Shown here in pieces: positions 36,824 through 48,976 of a DNA stretch of 64,000 bases (its first letter is position 1; each line of letters opens with the position of its first letter). The translations under genes were made by a program, and so were the position numbers. The notes beneath the pieces are model-generated. The model saw only the letters and a program-made list of their open reading frames with translations, was not told the DNA's origin and did no database searches. Source of the stretch: Vitis vinifera (Eukaryota > Streptophyta > Magnoliopsida > Vitales > Vitaceae); NCBI RefSeq assembly GCF_030704535.1, contig NC_081810.1, forward strand, positions 8,256,501 to 8,320,500, given 5' to 3'.

Positions 36824-39800
36824 CTATAAGTTTACTCTTCTCAGGTGTAATGACTCCTCTGGGTTTAGCAATCCCCATATTCTGGTCTGTTGTTGCACGA
36901 CCAAAACTGAAGCCTTGCTGCCTTTGGAATATGTGGTAACTAGTACTTCTCCTACGGTCCCCAACTCTCTGTGTTCACTGTATTTTGTGAGCTCAGACAT
37001 AAATTGTGACTGGCCATGGCTTCTCCCAACCATAACAAGGTCGCAAGTATTCTCCATTGGTCTAGTTACAGCAAGCACACTCGCTATGTCTGTCACCACC
37101 TCTTCTTGGTAGGAAACTTGCTCATTGTGCAGGGTGTTGAGCCTGAATTCACCTAAGGTTTCAGCATCAAGCATCTTGCTCCTGTCTGTACCCCCTACTA
37201 TTTCGTTCAAGGAAGAGAATCGGATAAGAGTGAGATTTACATTAGGGTGCTCCGACATTCGTCCTGCCAATGCTACTGCTTCTCGATCATCTGCACCCCC
37301 AAAGAAGAGCACAGCCACCTGATAAGAAGAAGGTTCTGCCATTGCAGAGCGACCCTTTTTCCAGTTCCCACGGTCAATGAGGATAGCAACAGAGCAAGGA
37401 GCTTTCTCAAGCACATTCTTGTTCAGGTGCCTAAAAACATAGGGTGCTTCTATCCTTTCCCCATTGATCCGTTGCCTGTGGAAAGGGATGATTACAATGC
37501 ATGTTCTCTTTTCTAGAGCAAGGGAGCACACATCATTGTGCATTGTTGCATAAGGTGAAACGCCTTTAAAGCAATGCACCATGACAGCACCCCTACTTCT
37601 TTCTTCAAACTTCCGGAAGGAATTGAAGATTTGTTCAGATTGTGTAGGGTATAAAGAGGGCTTTTCACGCGGCCGGTGGGCAACAAGTAAAGAGGAGGAA
37701 CGGCCCATCAGCTTAACAAGGTGGAGAACGAATAGATTCATGGGGCTATCTGTGGTGGGATTGGTAGCATTAAGGAGGCTGATGATGGTTTTGACATTGT
37801 CTTGGCTGTGGATACAAGCCAGTATGCAGAGTTCTTCACCGCGTTTGCTGTGTTGGACAGTCCTCCTTTTGTAAGCAATAAACCTCTTTGAAGGGTCATA
37901 CAGGGCTTTTACCAGGGGTGAGATAACTCCTGTTACAACCACCACAGAGATAATCATAATGGCAAAGCATTCTTCGTTCATGACCTGCACATGCATTTAT
38001 GTAATTACCCCTATTGATTAAATAAAAGAGCAGCTTAATAGCTAGAAACCCTTCTAGGTTTCCCGTAAATTAGTGCTGTGATTTCCCTCGTATGAAGGTA
38101 CTTGATTTTTCCTAAATGGTACATGCACATCAAAAGATTCACAGAAAAAGCTTTTAAATATTGAATTTTCAAGAAACTTAAATAATGGATTTAAAAACCA
38201 TCCAAGATAAAGTTCACATACCTTGTCTTTCTTCCAATTAGTCAGCATGGCAAGTTCGAGAATGCCTTTGGAGTTCATGATAAGGGCAAGAGAGAGGGCA
38301 TCTCGGAATGGCATCCTGCAGAAGAGCGGGGGTAATATTGTTCCTATGATCTTCCCAACGAAAGAAACAAAAACAACCAACAGAATCACACCCGCATTCA
38401 TCAACTTCTGTATGGCAAAAACATCTGTATTTAATCCACAGGTAGTGAAAAAGATCGGCATAAGAAGCACAGAAACAAAGCAATCGAGCCTCTCTACCAA
38501 TGCTGCTCCTAAGGGTGGTCCATCTGGTATGACCAAGCCCAAAATGAAAGACGCAACAAGGGCACTGAGACCGATTACTTCACCCATGAGCCCACACCCC
38601 ATTAATGCAACGAGGAAGAAGAAAATATATATCTCTTTTACAGGCTTCCCTTCTGGGGTGTGTCTAATTGCCCACAAAGCTGCAGGACGGATCCCAAACA
38701 CAATGACAGTAATAAGGAGGGCACTAGATAAAAAGGACCCTATTGATGACGTTACCGATTTTTCTGTGGCTACCTTAGAAACGAACCTCAGTGACAAAAT
38801 GGACCAGTGGAGCACATCACATATTATTGAAGAAGATGAGGCAAGCCGTCCAATCTCTGAATTTAGGATCTTCAGCTCTGTAAGAAAGCATGCAATAACT
38901 GGGAAGGACGTCATGGACTGTAATGCCACTATAAGGGGAAGAATACTCGTAACATCATGATCCAAAGAGAAGCATTGGTTGATGATGAGGGCGGCTATTC
39001 CTGCCAATGCATAAGGTACAAAGAAGCCTAAAACTCCTATAGCTAAGGCCTTTCTTCCTGATTTTAGGACCATGGTTGGGTCCATCTTCACTCCAATCAG
39101 GAAGATAAAGAGCATGAAACCAAAAACTGATAAGGTGTCAAGCACAGTTCTGCCTCTGGTTGGAAACACTTTTGATGCAAATACCGAGTTGTGCCCAAGA
39201 ATTGAAGGACCTAGAATCACACCACCCTGGTGAAAAAAATTCACAAACACATACAATCAGCAACTTATTACTGGCTTCCTGAATCAGACTGATAAATCAC
39301 AAAAAGGAGATTTCTATTTTCCCCCCAATGAGTTCTAGCGTTGCTTCCAGAGCAGTTGGCCATTGGGAATAGACTCAAGCAACAGAAGGGAGCGTATAAC
39401 ATTTATGTATAATAAATGCCCTTCTGGAATAACTACCAGAGCTTGTTTCTAAGTTTCCTGGTGACACCTAATTGAACTTCCTGTTATATGTTCAAATAGG
39501 AAACCAAAAGCCACTCCTTTCAAGTTGCATCTATATACGAGCAATAAGCTGTGTTTTTTGAATCAGCCTGAATTGGAAGCTGAACCCCCCTTCAGGCGGT
39601 GGAAGAGTTGGACTGGACTTCATTATTTCAGTTTATTTTTTTTATTTTTTTATTCCATATAGAATTCAGGTGATTTGATTTGATCAACGAATTAAAACAA
39701 TAAATATGAGGAGAAAATGGTGAGAAAAAAAAAAAAAAGAACTTAACCACAATCTGGGAAACAATGGAGGGTTGGCCGAAGGGCTTGAGAAGGAGATGAA

Positions 39801-39999
39801 TGGAGCGTGTGATAATGGTGATGAAGGAGAGCTGCATCATCAGAAGAGGAAGTGAGAAAAGGAGAGGGTTATCTCCAAACCACATCCCCCTTGAGTTGAC
39901 ATGGTTTACAAAGTGGCAGGCATAGGGGAAACCCAGTGCCATCTGCAGATCATCTTCAGCCTCCTGTTGAGCTGGGTCCTGAGGAAGCACAATGTCCAT
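36824..39999 (-). CDS. CHX: CHX-type cation/H+ antiporter, gene 4
   Basis: Exons 39999-39748, 39226-38222 and 37984-36824 join in phase 0 to 805 residues. Exon 1 has a slightly longer acidic N terminus and then GMWFGDNPLLFSLPLLMMQL. The junction gives GGVILGPSILGHNS. Core motifs [28 protein letters not shown] (Asp kept), IPDGPPLGAALVE and NSKGILELAMLTNWKKD (Lys kept) are present. The C-terminal half has PCSVAILIDRG and FFGGADDREAVALAGRMSEH. It is the outermost of the four tandem genes and looks like a normal transporter. Intron 1 is 521 bp and intron 2 is 237 bp. Confidence 0.94.
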
Positions 40000-40858
40000 G
40001 CCTTCTTCCTCTTGTTCAGAAAGAGGAACCCAGAAGAATTTTTACAGAAAGCAAGAGATGGACTGAGAGAGAGAGGTGAACCCCATTTCAGAGAATTGAG
40101 GAATGGATGGAGGAGCATTAGAATTGGAGCCAGTTATGAGAGAAAGAAAGAAAGAGCACAAATTTGTCTTGGTGGTTAATTTTTAAACGTTGACCTTTGA
40201 CATTTTGGACCAAAGGAAGAGAAGGGGGTCAGGCCATGCCCATGAATGTATCATAAACCTAAATATATGACTCCTTCCTCTCTATGATTTTGATATTTTA
40301 ATATTTCTATTACCTAGAAACATTAAATGGTTTTTTATTTTTATAGAATAAAATAAAATAAAATCGAACATTTTGCAAAGTCAAAGCCCCTTCTTTTACC
40401 ATGTTCTTCTGGCTTCAGTTGACCCTTCTTCAACTGAATCTCAGATTCTTCGGGACCACCCCATGGATTGGGAGAACTCAAGAATCCAACCTCAGCCTCT
40501 GAAAAACGCACGAGACCTCATCAATGTACAACAAATAAATCAATAAATTATGAAATCTGTGGACAACAAAGAAAACTTCTGAGTTTGAGGGTCCTCCCAA
40601 ATGTCAGGAGAAAATTGGTGGGTCTACACCCCCTTGTATCCTCTGGTGGACAGGATGAGGTAAGGAGTAAAAAAAATGATTGAAGCAAGCTATACTATTG
40701 AATCAATTCCAAAAAATTGTGATTGAATTTTCTTTTGCCAGTGTAACAAATAAAAAAGAAAAGAGAAACGGAAAATAAAATCTTCACCTTAAAATGAACC
40801 AAAGGAGGAACAAAATGAAAGAATGTTACATGAAGATTGACTTTTACCCAACTGTCCA
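40000..40858. other. Spacer between CHX gene 4 and the methyltransferase gene
   Basis: Promoter and leader of CHX gene 4, then the 3' UTR of the methyltransferase-like gene. Short frames here are shadows or chance. Confidence 0.55.
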
Positions 40859-42370
40859 TCACCACCATTGATGCACAAGAACTCCACTTTTTCTCAGAGA
40901 AGAAAACAGGTCCAAGCATTGGGCATAAGTCTTCTGAAACTTGGAACTCCTCTGACCAGGGCAGCATCTTTGCCATCTGTTGTAGTGACATTCAAGGAAA
41001 ATCTCATCAATTAAACAAATCGCTCCTGTCTCTATCAACCTCGGAATCAAATGGAATTCAGTGCCTTCCACATCCATCTTCATCACAACAAAATCTCTTT
41101 CCGAAACCGTACTTTTCAACCAATTAGCGAAATCAATTCCTTGAATCTTGTCAACGTCAGCAGCATAACTGGCCGAGGATTGCACAGGTTGAATCCTTCC
41201 CATTCCTCTGCCTCTTTCCTGAACTTTCCTACCTGGGTCTCTGGTAATCTCGAAGAACAAAGTCTCATTCCTCAACCAAGCTGCATAAGGCAAAAGCGTT
41301 ACCCCTTTCTTCAATCTATACTCTTCGTGGAAAGCCTTGTCGGCCTCAATTGCATAAATTTCAAAAGTCTTATTCTGTTTCGGGTACTGCTTCTTGAACC
41401 AACTACCAATGCTTGAACCATAGCTCCGAGCTCCAACATCCACATACACATATCTCTGCTTGAAACTCACATCAACCATAGAAGATATATATTTAATGTT
41501 TTTTATGTTCCTCTTCAATGTAATCCAAGGCTTCAATGGCTCTTCTTCGATCAATGGCTCTGCATTCTTGATTATTTCCTGTTTATACCCCGGAACAGAG
41601 CACTTCTTAAATGAATTCCTATCAGGAGATGACTCTTCATGTGCAAGAATCTCAATGTCTTTCTTTAAAACAATCTCGCGAATCGAAGGCACTGATGAAT
41701 CAAGATTATCTATGTCTCGCGACCTAATGAATCTACAGCAATTGAACAACTCAAGAAACGAATTGAAGCTATAAGCATCTTTTGCAGCCACCGTGTGAAC
41801 AACAACGAAGCCACCAGGTTTGAGAGTCCTACCAATCTCCGCTGCAAAATTCGCCGGCCGAGCTGACCGGTCAAGACCGCCGTTGCTGGAGAACTCAAAA
41901 TCAAAGGTGTTATTATCGAAAGGCTGGCGATAGGCCTGACCAGAGACAACCAATGGTGGAAACGCCTTCTTCGATATCCCAATCGCATCAACAACTCCGA
42001 TCTCTCTCAACGCGAAGACATCTTCTCCGGTTGACATTTCGATGCACAGCGACTTCGAATCCGGCGAGAGATACCCCTCGAAGATCAAATCTTGAAACAA
42101 AGAAGAGAAGTAATCGACGCTCTTTCTCCATTGTTTGCTAGTCCACATATCGAAAGATGCTTCCCCGATAGCGGCCTGGTGAGCTCCGACCACAACGCTG
42201 GAGATTTTCGGATTCTCCGGAGAGAAACAGAAACCTCCGGAACCGCATTCTCGGCCTTTGATTCTGACAACGTAAGCAAACTCAACAATGACGATGAGAG
42301 CAACAAAGCAGAAGATCGTTCGTATCAGAATGTTCCTAAGAAGGCTGCGCCTCCCTGCGGTAGCGTCCAT
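40859..42370 (-). CDS. Membrane-anchored protein with two methyltransferase-like domains (FkbM/DUF7870 type)
   Basis: Intronless, 503 residues, ATG at 42370 and TGA at 40861-40859. A basic N terminus is followed by one hydrophobic span (about residues 14-35), which predicts a type II Golgi or ER protein with a lumenal catalytic part. Residues about 95-215 form a class I SAM-dependent methyltransferase-like region (IEMSTGEDVFALREIGVVDA, later FDFEFSSNGGLDRS and RTLKPGGFVVVHTV). From about 305 a second, FkbM-like domain follows (YVYVDVGARSYGSS, FEIYAIEADKAF, FVVMKMDVEGTEFHLIPRL, DEIFLECHYNRW). I recognise this two-domain layout as a plant family usually annotated only as a SAM-dependent methyltransferase; its substrate is unknown to me. 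The first domain has a weak Gly-rich SAM loop, so it may not be catalytic. Confidence 0.88.
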   Translation of the reverse strand: MDATAGRRSLLRNILIRTIFCFVALIVIVEFAYVVRIKGRECGSGGFCFSPENPKISSVVVGAHQAAIGEASFDMWTSKQWRKSVDYFSSLFQDLIFEGYLSPDSKSLCIEMSTGEDVFALREIGVVDAIGISKKAFPPLVVSGQAYRQPFDNNTFDFEFSSNGGLDRSARPANFAAEIGRTLKPGGFVVVHTVAAKDAYSFNSFLELFNCCRFIRSRDIDNLDSSVPSIREIVLKKDIEILAHEESSPDRNSFKKCSVPGYKQEIIKNAEPLIEEEPLKPWITLKRNIKNIKYISSMVDVSFKQRYVYVDVGARSYGSSIGSWFKKQYPKQNKTFEIYAIEADKAFHEEYRLKKGVTLLPYAAWLRNETLFFEITRDPGRKVQERGRGMGRIQPVQSSASYAADVDKIQGIDFANWLKSTVSERDFVVMKMDVEGTEFHLIPRLIETGAICLIDEIFLECHYNRWQRCCPGQRSSKFQKTYAQCLDLFSSLRKSGVLVHQWW

Positions 42371-45300
42371 GAAAATTTATTGTGCACAAGCAGGGAAAAG
42401 AAGAAGAATTCAAATGAAATGAAAGAAAAGGAAGGGCTTCCGAAAGAAACGGGAGAATTCTGGTTTGGCGCCAATTGGGGTTGCAGGTGAGCAAGAGAGA
42501 AGGGTATGGATTTGAAAATAAGGAAATTTTTGGAGGGTAAAATGGGAATAAATGGCAGTTTTGATCTCAGCAGATCCGCGTATCCGCGCACATTTTGATG
42601 GTTTTGGAAACGGCTGGAAGCGTGAATTCGGTGATTTTTCCATAAATGTCGAAACTACCCTTTATAGTCGACAGTTGCGCGTTGGCAGAGTGCCAATATA
42701 GCCGTTGGGAAAGTTCCCGACTCCCTGCTTGTACCATTTGGCTCTTTCTTTTGCGGCTGTTGACACGTTGGATTATAACACGTGTTGATATTTTGGAAAT
42801 TTTAATCCTAATATACTTACATAATTTCATAATAAAATCAATTCACTAAATATGGAATCATTAATAATATCTTCGGGACAATCCTTAATTTCTTCCTGTA
42901 AGAAGTAAAAACATTTACTAGTTCCCTATCATTAATTTCATATTTGAAATTATTTTTAAATAATTTTAGTATATTTAAAATTTTCAATGCAATAAAAAGA
43001 AAATTATTATACTATTTTTTTTTTGGATATTCCTACCTTTTTTAAAAAAATATAGATAAATATTCCTGAAAAATATAAATAAATTTGGTCTTTGCTCTTC
43101 TTTATTTCATTTTAAGAAACTAATTTTCTAATTATTTATAAGAAAATATTTAATGATATATTTATATGAAAACAAATCTTAAAATAAAATATTTTCTTTA
43201 TAATAATAAAAAAAAATCCTCATAAAATATATTTAAATAGAAAAATATAACAACTTTATTCAATATGAAATGTATAAAGTTAAGGACTTGTTTGACAAGT
43301 GTAAAACAAGAAAATATGTTTAAAAATTAAAATCCTATCTTTTATTTTTTATTCTTAACAACATAAAATAAAATAAAGTATTTTTAAATAACATTTTTAA
43401 TTATTTTCACTTATTTTTTTAGAATTTTTTTTAAAAATAATTAACACTAAATATACAAAAATATTTTTTTTAAATATATTTAAAAATATTAAAAACATTA
43501 CAAATTTCATATAGACTTTTCTTTTATCAAACATGGTAGAACAATTTTCAAAATTTGTTATCAGAAATTATTTTTTAAAACTATTTTTAAAAATAATTAC
43601 TAAATAGGGCTTTAAGGATTGAGATATAAACTTATTATTTTTTGTTTTCAAAATTATAAAATATTAATTAATTTTATATATATATATATATATAAAACCA
43701 TGTTATGAAAAAGTTATTGAGTAGCTTATATATTACTTTCAAAAATAATAAATACTTTTTGATATTTCATTTTTATAAAATAATATAATCATTATTTCTC
43801 TATGTGAATCTTTAAGAATTATTATATCTCACATAGAAGTGACTATTATTTTCTACTTTTAAAAATAAAATAAAAGAATTTTTTTTTTCCACAAACTAGG
43901 ATAAAAATAAATGTGGCATTTTTAAGATAAAAGATTGCATTCTAAATTTGTGAAATGGTATAAAAATGGTCAATTCATATTAATTAGATATGGGTTGGAT
44001 AGGCTCAACCCAAATCATATCCATTTGATATTCAATCAAATCCAATCCATTTATATTCGCCGGAAACAAAAAATAATGAGAATACATATTTTATTTTTAT
44101 TTTTATTCTCGAATTATTTGATGATTTCAATTATCGTGTTTGAATACCTAAAGGAACGGAGATTGAAATGATAATTTGATTTCATTCTAAGTGAAAATGG
44201 GAATGAAAATAAAAAAAATAAAAAAATTATAAATAATATCCATATCATATTATACCTAGTTTAAAATATATTTTTTTTATTTGCATTTAAAAAAATTAAG
44301 AGTTTGTTTTTTTTTTGCTAAACAATAAAAACCTATTTTGGTGTGTAATTTAAAAAAAAAAATTACCACTTTTTAGTTGTTATTTTTTAGAAATAATTTT
44401 TAAAAACAAAGTAAAATACTAGAGAAAATGATCAAGTGAGACTTTGTATTAAATGTATTTATAAGTTTAATAATTTTAAAATGGCTATAAAAAATAATAG
44501 TTGTAATCAATGCTTTAAATTCTTTAATAAATTAATTTTTATGAATAATTTGAAATTAAAAAAAAAGATTAATTAATTATAAATTAAATAAAATAATTTT
44601 AAAATTCATCTTCATAATTAAGAAATAAATGCAAAATTTTGACTCATTTATTCCTTAAAAAATTAAATTTCATTTGTCTTTTTATATTCATGTAAAATAT
44701 AACAGTATTAACAAGTATTTATTATGAATTATTATGATTTATTTTTAACAAAATAAATCAATTAATGTTAGTATCTATATTTTTATAATATTTATAAAAA
44801 ATATAACTAATGATCTTATTAAATTATTAATATTCATATTTTATTAAAAACTATTTATTTATTTACAATTTTAAAAATATTTTTATTTTTAACATGATGT
44901 GAATTATATAAATTAAATTTATAATTTATGTTACAAAATCAAAATAAAAAATTATTTTTAAAAATAACTTATCTAAATAGGTTTTAAAATTTTTAATATG
45001 TAAATAATGTTTTTAATATTTGAAAGATAAAAATTTTTAAATATTAAAAATACTTTCTTAAAATCATTTGGAATGTACTTCAACTCTTCATCTCTTCATC
45101 GGAATCACTTTTATTAACTTTTATTCGTTTTTAGTGGTAGCCAGAGGAAGGGATGGTGGCCTAGTATAATTATACGGATAATAATTCATAAAGAAAAGAA
45201 GTGTATTTAAGGAAGCGACCAAATAAGAATAATAATAGATATAGATAGGCACTGTTAGGTGGTGGGTGGGTCGGTGGCCATAACTAAATGCGCCGTGTCC

Positions 45301-45818
45301 TTCACGTAACTGTCTCACTCAGACCATTAAAATAAGACTCCTCATTTTACCAAAACGCCCATCCGAAAGTTATAAGCATAATATAAACCAAGGGCATTAG
45401 AGGAATTGGAAGTGTGACAAGAGAACCCACCCCGTGGGTTTCTCGCTTTATTCCTATCGATAACGCGTTGACCTTTGACTGGCGTGCTACCAGGCGATAC
45501 CCCCGCTCCAAATCTTTGACCGGTTCAAAGCTGAATTATAAATCAAAAAAAATATTATATAAATTTTTTTTGTTCCCTTTTATGACATTTTTATCTGCCG
45601 GAAAAATTAACTACAAGATGAATTGGAGCTGTGTGACAAATTCAAAAAATAAATTTAGTGCCAAATTTTGAATATACATAACCACATACCTGTAGAAATA
45701 TACATCAAAAAAACAAACAAAATGGGGGATAATTAAATGAAATAAAGCTTCCTTATTGATTTTGTTCTTTTTTTTCCTTCTTCTGATCTTCAAACCTTGC
45801 CTGAAGCTGGGCAGAGCT
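42371..45818. other. AT-rich intergenic region between the methyltransferase and WRKY genes
   Basis: 3.4 kb. It contains the promoter of the methyltransferase-like gene, a long A/T-rich stretch from about 42.8 to 45.0 kb with a candidate MITE at 43287-43611 and an AT repeat near 43676-43694, then the 3' flank of the WRKY gene. No gene is supported. Confidence 0.6.
43287..43611. mobile_element. Candidate non-autonomous DNA element (MITE-like)
   Basis: A 325-bp A/T-rich block is flanked by TTAAGGA at 43280-43286 and 43612-43618, which could be a 7-8-bp target-site duplication. The outer ends (CTTGTTTGACAAG on the left, AAATAGGGCT on the right) are only weakly inverted, so the call is tentative. 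Confidence 0.3.
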
Positions 45819-48367
45819 TCAACAGAGCAGAGACTCGAATAACATGTCGTCTCTGGGCTCTTCTTTGGTTCTGGAGAACACATTGTCCTGGTGCTGTGGC
45901 TGGTTCATGTAAGTGGCCATGGAGTTGCCGAAGCTGGAGAATCCGAAGCCATCAGGGCTCTGCAGCATCTCTAGCGTGAAGGGTGCTGCTTGGGCTTCTG
46001 ATGTGGGGTGCCTGACATGGCGAAGAGGGTTGGTGGTTGAGTTGTTGGGGAGATGGGTCATGATTGAAGGCCTGATTGCCATTGGCATATTGTTGTTGGT
46101 GGTGGCGGCGGCGGTGGTGTCGGGCAATGGCAATGGCCTGTTGACGGAGTGGCTGCCGCTGCCTCGCGCTGCCGGCACATCATGGTTGTGCTTCCCCTCG
46201 TAGGTTGTTATCACTGCCCTGAGGTCGTGGGAGGCTCTCTCGACATGCTTTCTCACGGGACATCCTGGGTTCGTGCACTTATAGTAGCTCCTACAAGAAA
46301 CCATGATAACAAAGACTCAGTGCCCAGCTCAATCTCACTCAGTTTACCTTCTCACCATTGCATACATTCATGGAGAAATGGGTTAAGCTTTTCCTATCAG
46401 ACAAACCTCTAGGCCATAATGTATCTAAAAGGCAGACATAATGTGCAAAATCCACTTTACAAAAATGTTTATATAAACTAAGGGGTCTTCAGTTAGTAGA
46501 AGACATTGAATGATGGGAACAACCTTTTTGAGACTTCGGAGCACAAAATTAACTGAAAGCATAATAAATACCTAAAAAAGGGTGGAAAAGTAAAAGCAAA
46601 GCAAGATTCTACCTGGGATTTGGATTTCCCTTGACAACTTTCTGTCCATATTTCCTCCATCTATAGCCATCGTCGAGGATATCGATGTCACTGGTTGTTT
46701 GAACAACAACTCTAGGTTCTCTGACTGTTCTACTCCCAGGGGCTGATATACCTTCATTTTCACTCTCCTTTTTCCTGGAAAAGAAGATTAGAAAGAAGAA
46801 TCAGATCAAATTCAAATAGAAAAGCCCCCATGTAATTATTGTGTAAAATCTGTAGTATGGGATTTACCATCTTTTGGCCTCAGGTTCATCTTCATCGAAG
46901 TCATCTCCTCCTGATTTACTCTTCTGAGAGCTCTGCTCAAAGTCATCATCCCCCATGGAGATTGATGAATTCTCTGGTGTTGCAACGGAATCCATTTGTC
47001 CAGTGCCATGCGCCACAAATGGCTGATCAGGAACTTCATTGTTGGGAGGATTGGAAGCTTGAATTGTTTGAGAAGATGATAATGATGATCTCCTGGTAGA
47101 CTGAGGCTTGGGATGGTTATGAGTACCTTTGTAGACAATCTCAGTGACCTGGCCTTCCAAGGATCTTTCCACTTTCTTCTTAGTTGGGCAATTGGGGTAT
47201 GTGCACTTGTAATAGCTTCTCGGGTTTTCGCTTCCTTTCACTTGTTTCTGCCCATATTTCCTCCAATTGTACCCGTCCTCTGATCTTCTCTGCTCTCTAA
47301 TTGACTGAGATGATGCGTGGTAACTGCCATAATCCGATTGGAATCCATTGTTGCCGTTTCCGTTGCTCTGAGTGTTAGTTTGGATCGTGGCAATCTCAGG
47401 GGAGAAGCTCTGGTAGGAACCAAATTCAGATTTCACCGTAGTTTTTTCTGATGAAAAACTATCTTGCTTGGTTGGTTCTTGAAAACTCCAAGCTGGTTGC
47501 TGTCCTCTCAAGGCTTGTTCCTAAGAATTTTAAACAATTCAAAGATTATTAAAGAGAACCCAGATCAGAGAAAGCTAAGGAAGATCGAAATCCAGAACAT
47601 ACAGTAGTAATCGTGGTGGTTGAAGGCTGAAACATGCTTGCTGAAGTCGTGGAAGGCCTTGCCTGGGGTTGGAACGAAAAATCTAGGTAGTTTTTATCTT
47701 CCCTTTTGACATCCTGCTGGTTGCTGTTCGAATTACTCCTCCAATTGAAGCCCTGAGATGGAAAAGTTCCTGTTGTCGGAGAAGGCAGAATCTGCATACA
47801 AACACAAATACCCATAAATTAAATTCCACAAGAAACCCCCAGACATGGACCAAACCAACACCCGATAAGCTAAAATCCTTCGAAGAGATTCAAAAAGATG
47901 GAACAACCTCGGGTCTATGTCCTAATTCCCCGTTTGGTTGCCAAGAAAATGATTGAACTAAGCTCAACAGAGTCAAGCTCTCTGTTCCCACCACAAAAAC
48001 ATGAAAACAAAGGAAGAAGAAATACACATACGTTAGAAGTGGAGAGAAGCACAGGCGAGTCGAGAAGTTCAGCTGGGCTCAACCCTGCAGGAATAGAAAA
48101 GTAAGAAGAAGGAGAGATCGGAGGCGGGGAGATGGGCAGCGAAGGCGGAGGAATTGACTTGAACTTCGGCACTCCGGACCCCGTCCTCTCTGCAATTCGA
48201 TCCGAAAGCCCCCTCCCCACGGCACCCTTGTCACCAGTGGTGGTGGTGACGGGATCCTCGTCGGCGGACGTGAGGAGGTCGGAGTAGGAAGTGGACATGA
48301 AAGAGGAGAAAGAGAAAAGGGGATGCGAGTTTGCAGAGGTCTCTAAGCTCCCAGAGGAAGAACCCAT
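45819..48367 (-). CDS. WRKY33: Group I WRKY transcription factor, WRKY33 type
   Basis: Five exons: 48367-48032, 47791-47603, 47520-46868, 46774-46613 and 46290-45819, all GT-AG, coding for 603 residues. The start is the ATG at 48367 ([20 protein letters not shown]). The N-terminal third is rich in Ser-Pro sites ([32 protein letters not shown]), the MAP-kinase-target cluster seen in WRKY33, WRKY25 and WRKY26. Two WRKY domains follow: WRKYGQK at 261-267 with a C-x4-C zinc site (CTYPNC), and WRKYGQK at 432-438 with CTNPGC. The intron splitting the Arg codon of NPNPR in the second domain is the conserved group I position. It should bind W-boxes in the nucleus and act in defence against necrotrophs and in phytoalexin control (known for WRKY33; inferred here). 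W-boxes upstream would allow WRKY feedback. Confidence 0.95.
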
Positions 48368-48574
48368 GTGAAAGGGAGAAGCTATTGTGGTGGAGGAGAG
48401 GTGTAAATACAAATGTAAGAGACCAAGGCCCAGAAGAAGAAGAAGATGGTGATGGTGATGATGATGTCAAAGTTTTCACGTATTGGACAAGCCTTTCTCG
48501 TCTTGGGTGTATCTTCTGGGAAGGTGATGAGGACTGTGACCGTGGAGAAAAAATGGAAAATACATATGCCTTTT

Positions 48575-48597
48575 GGTCAAACCTCGTGGGTTTGACT
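48575..48597. promoter_or_regulatory. Inverted W-box pair upstream of WRKY33
   Basis: GGTCAA at 48575-48580 is TTGACC on the minus strand, and TTGACT lies at 48592-48597 on the + strand, about 210-230 bp before the ATG. Two W-boxes in inverted layout at this distance fit WRKY auto- or cross-regulation, which is known for WRKY33. A third TTGACT is at 48904-48909. Confidence 0.55.
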
Positions 48598-48834
48598 GGC
48601 TGGCTCCCTAGAGAGGCGGCTGCTGAGACTCAGATTTCTCACCCTTCTCTTTCCATTGGCTGAGTTTCTCTGCAGTTGGATGCATGCGGACAATTGCGAT
48701 TTGTGTGCTGTCGTGCCACGTGGTTTCTTTTCTCCAAAAAGTATTTAAATAATCTTCGGTGTTAATATCATAATGTGGCTTGTTCGGATTCGGATCGACT
48801 CCTGGGAAAGGGGTAGTGGACCATGTTTTTATGT

Positions 48835-48976
48835 GACTTCAGACGTAGTGGAATCTGACGGTGGAGATTGGGAGTCCATGACTGGTAATACGGGGGTATT
48901 CATTTGACTTCAGAGGTAGTGGAATCAGACGGTGGAGATTGGGAGTCCACGGCTGGTAATATGGGGGTATCCACTG
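48835..48976. repeat. 71-bp tandem duplication upstream of WRKY33
   Basis: Copies at 48835-48905 and 48906-48976 differ at a handful of positions. Both carry GACGGTGGAGATTGGGAGTC. The junction before copy 2 forms a W-box core (TTGACT), while the same place before copy 1 reads GTGACT. Confidence 0.85.
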
